64,000 bases of DNA. Source: Chitinophaga pinensis (lineage in GTDB: Bacteria > Bacteroidota > Bacteroidia > Chitinophagales > Chitinophagaceae). The notes below the pieces were generated by a model. The model was not told where the DNA came from. It ran no database searches and saw only the letters and a list, made by a program, of their open reading frames with translations. The stretch is taken from NCBI GenBank assembly GCA_945872815.1, contig CAMCAY010000001.1:124001-188000 (forward strand), read 5' to 3'. Of the stretch, positions 44,075-52,848 are shown in pieces (position 1 is the stretch's first letter; each line of letters begins with the position of its first letter). The position numbers and the translations under genes are program-made.

Positions 44075-45028
44075 TTAAAGCAAATCTTTAACCACATTGG
44101 CTATAACTTGTGGCCTGCCTAACGTATAATAATGCAAAACAGGAACACCCGACTCCTTCAGTTCTTTTGATTGATGCAACAACCACTCTTGACCTATTTT
44201 TTCAACATCTGTGTCTGATTTACACGAAGCTACGGCTTCTGATAATGGAGTAGGAAGGTCTATATGAAAGGTTTTGGGTAAAATTGTTAGTTGTTTTTTT
44301 GAATAAATCGGCTTTAATCCGGGAATAATAGGCACCATAATTCCAATTTCTCTGCAAGCTTTTACAAAGCTGAAATATTTTGCATTATCAAAAAACATTT
44401 GAGTTATAATATAATCCGCCCCGGCATCTACTTTTGCCTTCAAATGCCTTAAGTCGCTTTCCATATTGGGTGCTTCAAAATGCTTTTCTGGATATCCTGC
44501 TACTCCAATACAAAACTTAGTCTTGGAGGTGTTTTTTAAATTTTCTTCGAGGTAAACTCCTTCATTCAAATTCACCACTTGTTTTAATAAATCAATGGCA
44601 TACTGGTGACCCCCTGGTTCGGGTTCAAATGTAGATTCATTTTTTGCTGCATCGCCTCTAAGTACAAGTACATTATCAATACCTAAATAATTCAAATTTA
44701 TCAAAGCGTCTTCTGTTTCATTTACGCCAAATCCTCCACATATCAGATGTGGTACAGTATCTACATTATACTTGTTCATGATGGCAGCACAAATTGATTC
44801 TGTTCCCGGTCTTTTTCTCACTACCACTTTTTCAAAGGAACCGTCTAACCTTTTTTTAAATATATGCTCGCTTCTGTGATACGTTACATTTATAAATGCG
44901 GGTTTATATTCCATTAATGGATTTAAATGGTCATATAAAGATTGTATTCCCCTGCCTTTTAATGGCGGGAGAATTTCAAATGATATCAGTGGTTTCTCTG
45001 ATTGGTTGATGTGGTCGATTACTTTCAT
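44075..45028 (-). CDS. metF: Methylenetetrahydrofolate reductase
   Basis: 317 residues, FAD enzyme that makes 5-methyltetrahydrofolate for methionine synthesis. The TIM-barrel shows SFEILPP (residues 16-22, catalytic Glu), FINVTYHRSE, LRGDA and YIITQMFFD. Length normal. Divergent from lptB. No SAM riboswitch was recognised in the 200-base upstream region. Confidence 0.95.
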   Translation of the reverse strand: MKVIDHINQSEKPLISFEILPPLKGRGIQSLYDHLNPLMEYKPAFINVTYHRSEHIFKKRLDGSFEKVVVRKRPGTESICAAIMNKYNVDTVPHLICGGFGVNETEDALINLNYLGIDNVLVLRGDAAKNESTFEPEPGGHQYAIDLLKQVVNLNEGVYLEENLKNTSKTKFCIGVAGYPEKHFEAPNMESDLRHLKAKVDAGADYIITQMFFDNAKYFSFVKACREIGIMVPIIPGLKPIYSKKQLTILPKTFHIDLPTPLSEAVASCKSDTDVEKIGQEWLLHQSKELKESGVPVLHYYTLGRPQVIANVVKDLL

Positions 45029-45210
45029 TGAGCGTTAATTTTTATGCAGCGTAATGGAATAATATTAAATCTGCCTTTAACCGTTTTGGTTTATCTGCAT
45101 ATCAGGAATAAAGATACTTCCAAATAGTTTTTTTTCAAAGTTTGTTTACTATTGTGGGCTTTTATCTTAAAAGATTTGAACTTATTTTATACAGGGTAGT
45201 AAACTTAAGT

Positions 45211-45218
45211 TATTTTTG
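45211..45218 (+). promoter_or_regulatory. -7 element before lptB
   Basis: TATTTTTG matches TAnnTTTG and lies 11 bases before the lptB ATG. No TTG at the right distance upstream, so confidence is moderate. Confidence 0.4.
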
Positions 45219-45229
45219 TAAAAAATCTA

Positions 45230-45997
45230 ATGGCCTCACTCGCAATTCATACGAAAAATCTGATTAAGCGATACGGAAATCGTACCGTTGTGAATGATGT
45301 TTCTTTTGATGTTAGTCAAGGTGAGATTGTTGGCCTGCTTGGGCCAAATGGTGCAGGTAAAACAACTTCATTTTATCAGGTGGTTGGATTAGTAAAACCA
45401 GATAGCGGACAGGTTTTTTTAAATGAGCGAGATATAACGCAAACACCCATGTACAAAAGAGCTCAAATGGGAATCGGATATCTTCCACAAGAAGCAAGCG
45501 TTTTCAGAAAACTAAGTGTGGAAGACAACATAAGAGCAGTGCTGGAAATGACAAAGCTGGATAAAGCGGCTCAACAAAATAAACTTGAATCATTAATTAA
45601 TGAGTTTCGGCTACAGCATGTAAGAAAAAACAACGGAGATACGCTAAGCGGAGGGGAAAGAAGAAGAACAGAAATTGCAAGAGCTTTGGCAGTAGATCCT
45701 AATTTTATTTTACTCGACGAGCCCTTTGCCGGGGTTGATCCGATTGCCGTAGAAGATATTCAAGAAATCATTGCAAAGCTTAAATTTAAAAACATAGGAA
45801 TCTTAATTACCGATCACAATGTAAATGAAACCCTTTCCATTTGCGATCGTGCATATCTGCTAATTGACGGAAAGATTTTCAAACATGGTTCTGCTGACGA
45901 ACTGGCCGGAGATGAACAAGTACGGCGTTTGTATCTTGGTAAAAACTTTGAACTTAAAAGAAAAGATTATTTACACGAACAGGCAGCCAGACAATAA
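45230..45997 (+). CDS. lptB: LPS export ABC transporter ATP-binding protein
   Basis: 255 residues. ABC ATPase with Walker [10 protein letters not shown] (about residues 38-46), Q-loop YLPQEAS, signature [15 protein letters not shown], Walker [14 protein letters not shown] and switch His in ITDHNV. The signature form and [15 protein letters not shown] are specific for LptB, which powers lipopolysaccharide transport to the outer membrane with LptFG. The partners are not in the window. Confidence 0.96.
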   Translation: MASLAIHTKNLIKRYGNRTVVNDVSFDVSQGEIVGLLGPNGAGKTTSFYQVVGLVKPDSGQVFLNERDITQTPMYKRAQMGIGYLPQEASVFRKLSVEDNIRAVLEMTKLDKAAQQNKLESLINEFRLQHVRKNNGDTLSGGERRRTEIARALAVDPNFILLDEPFAGVDPIAVEDIQEIIAKLKFKNIGILITDHNVNETLSICDRAYLLIDGKIFKHGSADELAGDEQVRRLYLGKNFELKRKDYLHEQAARQ

Positions 45998-46042
45998 TCA
46001 TTGTCTCCTCTTTTTATAAATTATTTATTTATCTTTCCATAA

Positions 46043-47554
46043 ATGAAGCTGCTTTCCTCCACCATATCAAGATTGGCGAGAATGCGTTTATGGCGCATAA
46101 AAAACTGGACGAATCACCCGGTGGAAGCTCAAAGAGATGTTTTACAAAACCTTGTATCCTCTGCGCAATACACTGCATTTGGAAAAAAATATCAGTTTTC
46201 CAACCTTTTTTCAATCAAAGAATTTAAGCGCCGTGTCCCTGTTCATGAATATGAACAGCTATTGCCGTATATTGAAAGAATGCTCGAAGGAGAAGAAAAT
46301 GTTTTATGGAACACACCTGTTAAATGGTTTGCAAAAAGCAGCGGAACCACCAGCAATAAAAGTAAGTTTATTCCAATTAGCGAAGACAGTTTGAAAGAAA
46401 ATCATTTTAAGGCCAGTAAAGATGTATTGTCTAATTACTATAAGAACTTTCCTTCCAGCGATTTACTTACAGGAAAGGGGTTGGTAATCGGAGGCTCTCA
46501 TCAAATCAATACAATCAATGGTGAAATTCAATATGGAGATTTGAGTGCCGTATTAATGCAAAACACTCCTTTCTGGGGGCAATGGCTTCGCACTCCCGAA
46601 CTTAGCGTTGCGCTAATGGATGATTGGGAAGATAAAATTGAAAAACTAGCGCAATCTACCGCAAACGAAAATGTGACATCAATTGCAGGCGTGCCCACAT
46701 GGACGCTTATTCTTTTAAAAAGAATTCTGGAAATTACCAACAAGAATACGATTAAGGAAGTGTGGCCTAATTTAGAGTTATATATAAACGGCGGCGTTTC
46801 GTTTATTCCTTACCGTGAGCATTTTAAAAAAATTATCGGCAAGCCCATTAACTATCTGGAAATATACAATGCAAGCGAAGGTTTTTTTGCCGGACAAGAA
46901 AGCCCTGAAGATAATGGAATGACGCTGTTTACAGAGCACGGAGTTTTTTATGAATTCATGCCGGTGGAAGAATATGGAAAAGCTTTTCCAAAAACTGTTG
47001 GATTGGATAATGTGGTGGTGAACAAAAATTATGCTTTGATAATCAGCACAACAGGAGGCTTGTGGAGATATTTGGTGGGAGATACCATTTTGTTTACTCA
47101 TTTAAATCCATACAGAATTAAAGTGACCGGCAGACTTAAACACTATATGAATGCTTTTGGCGAAGAGGTTATTGTAGATAATGCAGATAAAGCTATTGCC
47201 TTAGCCGCTCAAAAAACAAAAGCAATCGTTACTGATTATACTGCTGCGCCTGTTTATTTTTCCGAACAAAAAAATGGTGCGCATGAATGGTTGATTGAAT
47301 TTGACCAACCCCCAACTTCTATGGATGATTTTAAATACGAGCTGGATGTGGCTTTGAAAAACATTAACAGTGACTATGAGGCCAAAAGATTCAAAGACAT
47401 AGCCCTCAGCCTTCCGACAATTCACTCGTTGCCAAAAGGAACTTTTTCTAATTGGCTGCAAAAAAAACAACGGGTGGGCGGTCAGCACAAAATTCCACGA
47501 TTAAGTAATGAACGAAAGATAGTTGAGGAGATTCTTGCAGAAATTAATTGTTGA
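46043..47554 (+). CDS. GH3 family acyl-adenylate-type protein
   Basis: 503 residues, GH3 (auxin-responsive promoter) family, full length. Visible ATP-site pieces are FAKSSGTTSNKSKFIPIS (about residues 95-113) and GGLWRYLVGDTILF near residue 345. Plant members join amino acids to hormone acids; the bacterial substrate is unknown. It may form an acyl-amino acid bond in a lipid. It lies 45 bases after lptB on the same strand. Confidence 0.9.
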   Translation: MKLLSSTISRLARMRLWRIKNWTNHPVEAQRDVLQNLVSSAQYTAFGKKYQFSNLFSIKEFKRRVPVHEYEQLLPYIERMLEGEENVLWNTPVKWFAKSSGTTSNKSKFIPISEDSLKENHFKASKDVLSNYYKNFPSSDLLTGKGLVIGGSHQINTINGEIQYGDLSAVLMQNTPFWGQWLRTPELSVALMDDWEDKIEKLAQSTANENVTSIAGVPTWTLILLKRILEITNKNTIKEVWPNLELYINGGVSFIPYREHFKKIIGKPINYLEIYNASEGFFAGQESPEDNGMTLFTEHGVFYEFMPVEEYGKAFPKTVGLDNVVVNKNYALIISTTGGLWRYLVGDTILFTHLNPYRIKVTGRLKHYMNAFGEEVIVDNADKAIALAAQKTKAIVTDYTAAPVYFSEQKNGAHEWLIEFDQPPTSMDDFKYELDVALKNINSDYEAKRFKDIALSLPTIHSLPKGTFSNWLQKKQRVGGQHKIPRLSNERKIVEEILAEINC

Positions 47555-47562
47555 CGCTTTTA

Positions 47563-47593
47563 TTGTTTAATCTCCATCACCTGACTACTTTTG
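47563..47593 (+). promoter_or_regulatory. Promoter of fabG
   Basis: TTG at 47563-47565, 20-base spacer, TACTTTTG at 47586-47593; the fabG ATG is 51 bases on. Good match to the phylum consensus, and it may drive fabG, the carbonic anhydrase and the cupin gene. Confidence 0.6.
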
Positions 47594-47644
47594 TATTCAA
47601 ATTAATTATCTCTCAATTTTAATTTATATCATAAAAACAAAGAC

Positions 47645-48400
47645 ATGAACTTGTTACAAGGAAAAACAGCGATCGTTACCGGCGCAGCCAGGGGAATTGG
47701 AGAAGCCGTAGCTCTAAAATTTGCAGAACATGGTGCAAACGTAGCGTTTACTTATGTTAGCGATGGCAGTAAAGAAAAAGCAGAGGCACTCGTAAAAAAA
47801 ATTGAGGCAATGGGTGTAAAAGCGAAAGCCTATCAAAGCAATGCAGCGGATTATGTTGCCTGTGAAAATTTCGTCAATGATGTATTATCCGCTTTTGGTC
47901 AAATAGATATTTGTGTAAACAATGCCGGCATATCAAAAGACAATTTACTTTTACGAATGACCCCTGAACAATGGAATGAAGTCATTCAAGTTAATTTGAA
48001 TAGCGTTTTTAACATGACAAAGCATGTGATTAAGCCAATGATGAAAGCAAAACAAGGAAGCATTATCAACATGAGCAGTGTAATAGGAGAAATGGGCAAC
48101 GCAGGACAAAGCAGTTATGCTGCCAGTAAAGCAGGGGTGATTGGTTTTACAAAAAGTGTTGCCAAAGAACTGGGTAGTAGAAACATTCGCTGTAATGCTG
48201 TTGCACCAGGATTTGTTGAGACAGATATGACCAGCTACCTTAAGGAAGGGGATAGTGCCGATAAATACAAGTCTTTAATTCCTTTGGGGAGATTTGCCAG
48301 TGCGGAAGACATCGCAAATGTGTGTCTGTTTTTAGGTAGTGATTTAGGTAATTATATTACCGGACAAACTATCAGCGCCTGCGGCGGAATGAATATTTAA
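47645..48400 (+). CDS. fabG: 3-oxoacyl-[acyl-carrier-protein] reductase
   Basis: 251 residues, SDR fold. TGAARGIGEAVALKFAEHGA (about 11-30), NNAGISKDNLL (about 90-100), MSSVIGEMGNAGQSSYAASKAG with catalytic Ser, Tyr and Lys (about 140-162), and the C-terminal GQTISACGGMNI. Reduces 3-oxoacyl-ACP with NADPH in fatty acid elongation. Length and the GG(M)xI end favour FabG over a general SDR. Confidence 0.94.
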   Translation: MNLLQGKTAIVTGAARGIGEAVALKFAEHGANVAFTYVSDGSKEKAEALVKKIEAMGVKAKAYQSNAADYVACENFVNDVLSAFGQIDICVNNAGISKDNLLLRMTPEQWNEVIQVNLNSVFNMTKHVIKPMMKAKQGSIINMSSVIGEMGNAGQSSYAASKAGVIGFTKSVAKELGSRNIRCNAVAPGFVETDMTSYLKEGDSADKYKSLIPLGRFASAEDIANVCLFLGSDLGNYITGQTISACGGMNI

Positions 48401-48432
48401 TTAGGAATTTAAAGAGGTAATTCAACATTGTT

Positions 48433-49068
48433 ATGACAACTGCTTACGAAAAACTTTTAGAAAAAAATAAATCATGGGCAAACGAGCAGATAAAGTCTGA
48501 CCCGGATTTTTTTTCAAGACTCTCTCATATACAAACACCCGAATTCTTGTGGATTGGCTGCAGCGATAGTCGTGTGCCTGCCGATAAAATAACAGGAACC
48601 CAACCCGGTGAAATATTTGTTCACAGAAATATTGCCAATTTGGTGGTTCATACAGATATCAATCTTTTAAGTGTTCTTGAATATGCAGTAGAAGTGCTGA
48701 AAGTAAAACACATAATTGTTTGCGGACACTATGGTTGCGGAGGTATTAAAGCGGCAATGGAAAATCACTCTTTGGGTATCATTGATAAATGGCTGAGAAA
48801 TATCAAAGATGTTTATAGAATTCATCAGACCGAGATAGATAATAAAAACAACATCGAAGAAAAAGCAAACAGGCTTACCGAGTTAAATGTTCGGGAACAA
48901 ATTATGAATCTTGCCAAAACTTCCATTGTTCAAAAATCATGGAAACATGATCAAAGACCTCTTCTTCATGGTTGGGTATACGGCTTAAACGATGGTGTAA
49001 TTAAACCCGTGTGTGAAATGGGGCCGGGATTTGAAATTGACCCCATTTATAAATACGATAATTTATAA
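48433..49068 (+). CDS. can: Beta-class carbonic anhydrase
   Basis: 211 residues. Zinc and active-site motifs are CSDSRVP (about residues 37-43) and HYGCGG (about 97-102), giving the Cys-His-Cys zinc site and Asp/Arg pair. It turns carbon dioxide into bicarbonate, needed for fatty acid and purine synthesis; its place 32 bases after fabG fits. Full length. Confidence 0.95.
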   Translation: MTTAYEKLLEKNKSWANEQIKSDPDFFSRLSHIQTPEFLWIGCSDSRVPADKITGTQPGEIFVHRNIANLVVHTDINLLSVLEYAVEVLKVKHIIVCGHYGCGGIKAAMENHSLGIIDKWLRNIKDVYRIHQTEIDNKNNIEEKANRLTELNVREQIMNLAKTSIVQKSWKHDQRPLLHGWVYGLNDGVIKPVCEMGPGFEIDPIYKYDNL

Positions 49069-49074
49069 TCAATA

Positions 49075-49578
49075 ATGAATCCCGCCGAACTTATCAAGCA
49101 CTTTAATTTATTGCCCCATCCTGAAGGCGGTTGGTTTTGCGAAAATTATAAGAGTACTGAATATATTTCCAAAGACGCACTGCCCGATAGATTTACAGGA
49201 ATAAGAAGCTTTTCAACAGCCATTTATTTTTTATTGGAACAAGGTACTTTTTCTGCCTTTCACAGAATAAAAAGTGATGAGTGCTGGCATTTTTATTCGG
49301 GTGGCTGCTTGTTGATTTATATTATTTTTCCCAACGGGAACTTAGAAACTATCAAACTAGGATCTAATATAAAAAGCGGAGAGGTTTTTCAATATGTTGT
49401 TCCGGCCAATTGTTGGTTTGCAAGTTGTCCTGCACCAGAAAGTCCATATTCTTTTGTTGGCTGCACCGTTGCTCCCGGCTTTGATTTCAACGACTTTGAA
49501 ATGGCGGAAGCTAATTATCTAATGAAAGATTTTCCCCTGCACAAGGATATTATTAATTCGCTTTCTAAAAAACAATAA
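49075..49578 (+). CDS. DUF985-type cupin
   Basis: 167 residues, one double-stranded beta-helix domain of the DUF985 (cupin_5) group. The start LIKHFNLLPHPEGGWFCENYKS and GTFSAFHRIKSDECWHFYSG are typical. Metal ligands would be the His of FHRI and the Glu and His of DECWHFY. Substrate unknown, possibly a sugar. It lies 6 bases after the carbonic anhydrase gene and ends 56 bases before the SET gene. Confidence 0.85.
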   Translation: MNPAELIKHFNLLPHPEGGWFCENYKSTEYISKDALPDRFTGIRSFSTAIYFLLEQGTFSAFHRIKSDECWHFYSGGCLLIYIIFPNGNLETIKLGSNIKSGEVFQYVVPANCWFASCPAPESPYSFVGCTVAPGFDFNDFEMAEANYLMKDFPLHKDIINSLSKKQ

Positions 49579-49634
49579 ACCTGTTTTTTTTGGTGGTTAG
49601 TTGTATCTTTAAAAAGACATCCTAAATCTCTTTC

Positions 49635-50135
49635 ATGTCTAATTATTTCGAACCACAAGATTCATTTATTGAGATAAGCACACATCATTTTGCGAAGGTA
49701 TTATTCAACGATACGTTACAACAACATGGATTGTTTGCCCTTGAAACTTTTAATGCTGGTGACATAATTTGTAATTTTTCTGCAAAAGAAACCCACACCC
49801 AACCTAATTTTTTAACAATTCAGGTTTCTGCTCAGCAGCACATTTCTTTATTTCCTGAATTTTTAAAATATACCAATCATAGTTGTGAGCCCAACGTGTT
49901 TTTTAACACAGAAAACATGAATTTAATTGCAATAAAAGAAATAAATATTAATGACGAATTGTGTTTTTTTTATCCTTCAACAGAGCTAAGTATGTCACAA
50001 CCATTTGATTGCAACTGTGGGACAAGGGTTTGTTTAAAAATTATTAAAGGCGCAACGTTCCTTCCGAATTCTGTTTTACATAATTATCAATTGAATTCTT
50101 TCGTTAAGAATGAAATATCAAAACAACAAGATTAA
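49635..50135 (+). CDS. Stand-alone SET-domain protein
   Basis: 166 residues, soluble. The SET motifs are NHSCEPN (residues 81-87), the DELCFFYP segment with a candidate catalytic Tyr near residue 113, and a post-SET CNCGxxxC cluster (126-133) that would bind zinc. SET domains move methyl groups from S-adenosylmethionine to lysine side chains. No transmembrane segment or signal. Three bases separate its stop from the ATG of the ATP-grasp gene, so the two are almost certainly co-expressed. Target unknown; a peptide or protein made by the neighbouring ligases is a natural guess. Confidence 0.88.
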   Translation: MSNYFEPQDSFIEISTHHFAKVLFNDTLQQHGLFALETFNAGDIICNFSAKETHTQPNFLTIQVSAQQHISLFPEFLKYTNHSCEPNVFFNTENMNLIAIKEININDELCFFYPSTELSMSQPFDCNCGTRVCLKIIKGATFLPNSVLHNYQLNSFVKNEISKQQD

Positions 50136-50138
50136 TAC

Positions 50139-51278
50139 ATGGCGCTGCTGCAACAGTTTTTCTCATTAAACCAATTGCTTCCTGATAAGGAGAAGATGAA
50201 AGTTTGGGTACTTGCTCCATATATAGAATCAACAGACGAAAATATTGATTACTACTACGATTTTTCTCAAAGTATTGAAGAATATACTAGGATCTTTAAA
50301 AAACTGGATATTCAATGGATATGGCAGCCGGTTACAATGAAGAACCTTGAAGAAGTCATCAATGCTATTTCAACAGAAAAAAAAGAAGCTGTTTTTTTTC
50401 CGGTTGTTTTAAATCTTTGTGATGGAGATGAAAAGAATGGAACACCCGGAATAACAGTAATTAAAAAGCTAGAGGAGCAGCATCTTGTATTTACGGGTGC
50501 TGATGAATATTTTTACAACATTACCACATCAAAGATTCCAATGAAAAGAGCTTTTGATGAGTATGGTATTGCAAATGCTAAATGGATGGCCGTTGATAGC
50601 CCCGAAATTAATCCTGAAGAAATACTCGACAACATTGAAGCGCCTATTATTATCAAGCCCGCTGTTTCGGGAGGAAGTATGGGAGTTGGAGTTAAAAATG
50701 TTGTAGAATCAAAAGAAGCGCTAGTTGGTGTATTACACGATTTATTTAAAGGATACAGGGGATGGAATCTTACAACTGATGGATTAATTGCTGAGAAATT
50801 CGTTGAAGGAGAAGAATATACTGTGCTCATTAGCGGATCACATGATAGACCCCAAGATGCAAACATCTATTTACCCGTTGAAAGGATTTTTCATTCATCA
50901 CTACCCGATAAAGAAAAATTTTTATCCTTTGACCGACTGTGGGAAATATATGAAACAGAATCTTGTATGCCTCAACAAGAAAACTTTTACGAATACGGGT
51001 TGCCCGAAGCCGAATTAATACAACCGCTGAAAAAAATATCATGGGATGCGTTTGTTTCAAACAAAGGAGTGGGGTATGCAAGAGTTGATATCAGGCGAGA
51101 CCGAAAATCAAATACACTTTTTGTTCTGGAAGTTAACGCTCAGTGCGGCATCAGTGAAGATGAGAATTATACTTCAATTGGGGCAATTTTAAAATTTTCG
51201 AACAGGTCTTTTTCCTTGCTTGTTGAAGAAATAATTATAGATGCTATTAAACGCGCTCAATTAAAAAGTTTTATTTAA
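50139..51278 (+). CDS. ATP-grasp ligase, D-Ala-D-Ala-ligase-like
   Basis: 379 residues. ATP-grasp features: IIIKPAVSGGSMGVGV (lysine 174 and flexible Gly loop), AEKFVEGEEYTVLI (about 218-231), GYARVDIRRD (about 312-321) and VLEVNAQCG (329-337, metal ligands Glu and Asn). Such enzymes activate a carboxylate with ATP and join it to an amine, giving a peptide-like bond. It is not the housekeeping Ddl: the N-terminal region (VWVLAPYIESTDENIDYYYDF) is different and there is a second, related gene next to it. Partner of the SET proteins on either side. Confidence 0.88.
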   Translation: MALLQQFFSLNQLLPDKEKMKVWVLAPYIESTDENIDYYYDFSQSIEEYTRIFKKLDIQWIWQPVTMKNLEEVINAISTEKKEAVFFPVVLNLCDGDEKNGTPGITVIKKLEEQHLVFTGADEYFYNITTSKIPMKRAFDEYGIANAKWMAVDSPEINPEEILDNIEAPIIIKPAVSGGSMGVGVKNVVESKEALVGVLHDLFKGYRGWNLTTDGLIAEKFVEGEEYTVLISGSHDRPQDANIYLPVERIFHSSLPDKEKFLSFDRLWEIYETESCMPQQENFYEYGLPEAELIQPLKKISWDAFVSNKGVGYARVDIRRDRKSNTLFVLEVNAQCGISEDENYTSIGAILKFSNRSFSLLVEEIIIDAIKRAQLKSFI

Positions 51279-51301
51279 TTTCTTTTTAGAACATTTAGAC
51301 A

Positions 51302-52750
51302 ATGTTAAACAAAAGCGAACTAAAAATATGTGTTTTACAGCCGGATTATTCAACTACCTCCGTTGATTACCAGCATTATGACCCCCCGAGAAATCTTTCG
51401 GGGTTAATCAAAAACAGTACGGTTGATCATGTTTTTCTAAACAAACTCACCACATACAAGCAACTCAGTGCTTTGTCTAAAAAGAACTATGATATTTTTG
51501 TAAACCTTTGTGAAGGCTATCTCGATTGGGAAATACCATCCATTGATGTGATTTATTTTTTAGAAAATTTAAACCTTCCTTTCACGGGGCCTACCTCGAT
51601 ATTGTATGACCCTACGAAAGAATTGATGAAATACGTTGCATATACAGTTGGTGTTAATACCCCTGCTTTTGCAACGATAGAAACAATAGAAGAAATAGAC
51701 TCTTCGTGTAACCATTTGCGTTACCCTTTATTTGTAAAACCCTCCAAGGCAGGTGATAGTCTGGGTATTGATGCGTTTTCTCTCGTGAATGACAAGTATG
51801 AGCTTTTGAAAAAAGTAACATCCATTATTGATGAGTATCGTCCAATATTGGTAGAAGAATATATTGACGGAAGAGAGTTTACTGTAATGTTGGTTGCAGA
51901 TGCGAAAGACCATAAAACGCAAACGGTGTTTAATCCTATTGAATATATCTTTCCCGGCGGAAACGCTTTTAAAACCTATTCGTTAAAAACTTCTGAGTTG
52001 CACCCCAATGCAAATGTTCCTGTAGAAGACCCTTTTCTTTCTCAACAGCTACAAGAAGCTGCAGCAGCCATTTTTACAGGATTTGGAGGAGTGGGTTATG
52101 CGCGACTAGATTTTAGGATGAATGAAAAAGGCGAATTGTTTTTTCTCGAGATCAATTTTACTTGCTCCGTTTTTTATGAAAATGGATATGAAGGTTCGGC
52201 TGACTATATCTTAAAATACAGTGGCATCAGTAAATCTGAATTTTTACAAAAAATTATTGAGGAGGGAATGGAGAGGCATCAGCAAAAACAGAAAAAATAT
52301 ACAATGAAGGGTAATTCCATATCGGGATATGGAATTTGTGCTGTAAAAGATTTAGAAAAAGGCGAAGTTGTATTTAAGGGAGAAGAAAGACCACAGAAAA
52401 TTGCTACGCTTTCATATATAAGAGATCGCTGGTCTGTTAAAGAACTTGAAAATTTTCGGAAATACGCCTACCCAATCAGCAATGAAGTATTTTTGCTGTG
52501 GGATGATAATCCTGCCGAATGGGCTCCCCAAAATCATAGTTGTGAAGCGAATAGTTCTTATGTTGGTTTAGACGTGGTGGCAAATCGACCAATCAAAAAA
52601 AACGAAGAGATTACTCTTGATTATGCTCAGTTTTTAGATGAAACCATGGAGCCATTCGAATGTACATGTGGGGCTGTTTCTTGTAAAGGATTTATCAAGG
52701 GTACCAAAGAAAATTCTGTCAGCTTCCGTGAGCGAAACAGGAAAAGCTGA
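51302..52750 (+). CDS. ATP-grasp ligase fused to a C-terminal SET domain
   Basis: 482 residues. Residues 1 to about 325 are an ATP-grasp ligase (YPLFVKPSKAGDSLGI with Lys near 146, VEEYIDGREFTVML near 184-197, GYARLDFRMNEKGELFFLEIN near 265-285). Residues about 333-470 are a SET domain: GYGICAVKDLEKGEVVFKG, NHSCEAN at 411-417, EITLDY with Tyr 441, and a CTCGxxxC zinc cluster at 453-460. The joining of ligase and methyltransferase in one chain is strong evidence that both act on the same product. It follows the first ATP-grasp gene by 23 bases. Confidence 0.9.
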   Translation: MLNKSELKICVLQPDYSTTSVDYQHYDPPRNLSGLIKNSTVDHVFLNKLTTYKQLSALSKKNYDIFVNLCEGYLDWEIPSIDVIYFLENLNLPFTGPTSILYDPTKELMKYVAYTVGVNTPAFATIETIEEIDSSCNHLRYPLFVKPSKAGDSLGIDAFSLVNDKYELLKKVTSIIDEYRPILVEEYIDGREFTVMLVADAKDHKTQTVFNPIEYIFPGGNAFKTYSLKTSELHPNANVPVEDPFLSQQLQEAAAAIFTGFGGVGYARLDFRMNEKGELFFLEINFTCSVFYENGYEGSADYILKYSGISKSEFLQKIIEEGMERHQQKQKKYTMKGNSISGYGICAVKDLEKGEVVFKGEERPQKIATLSYIRDRWSVKELENFRKYAYPISNEVFLLWDDNPAEWAPQNHSCEANSSYVGLDVVANRPIKKNEEITLDYAQFLDETMEPFECTCGAVSCKGFIKGTKENSVSFRERNRKS

Positions 52751-52848
52751 TTAATAAGATTATCTTCCTTCAATCCACTTTACTATCCATTGAATCATCC
52801 ACCTCTCAAAGGGGATTAGATTTCGTTTATTTTTTATTAAAAAAAGTT

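Noticed and set aside
45029-45229. SAM riboswitch upstream of metF
   Set aside because: No recognisable SAM aptamer core or terminator stem in the 200-base divergent gap.
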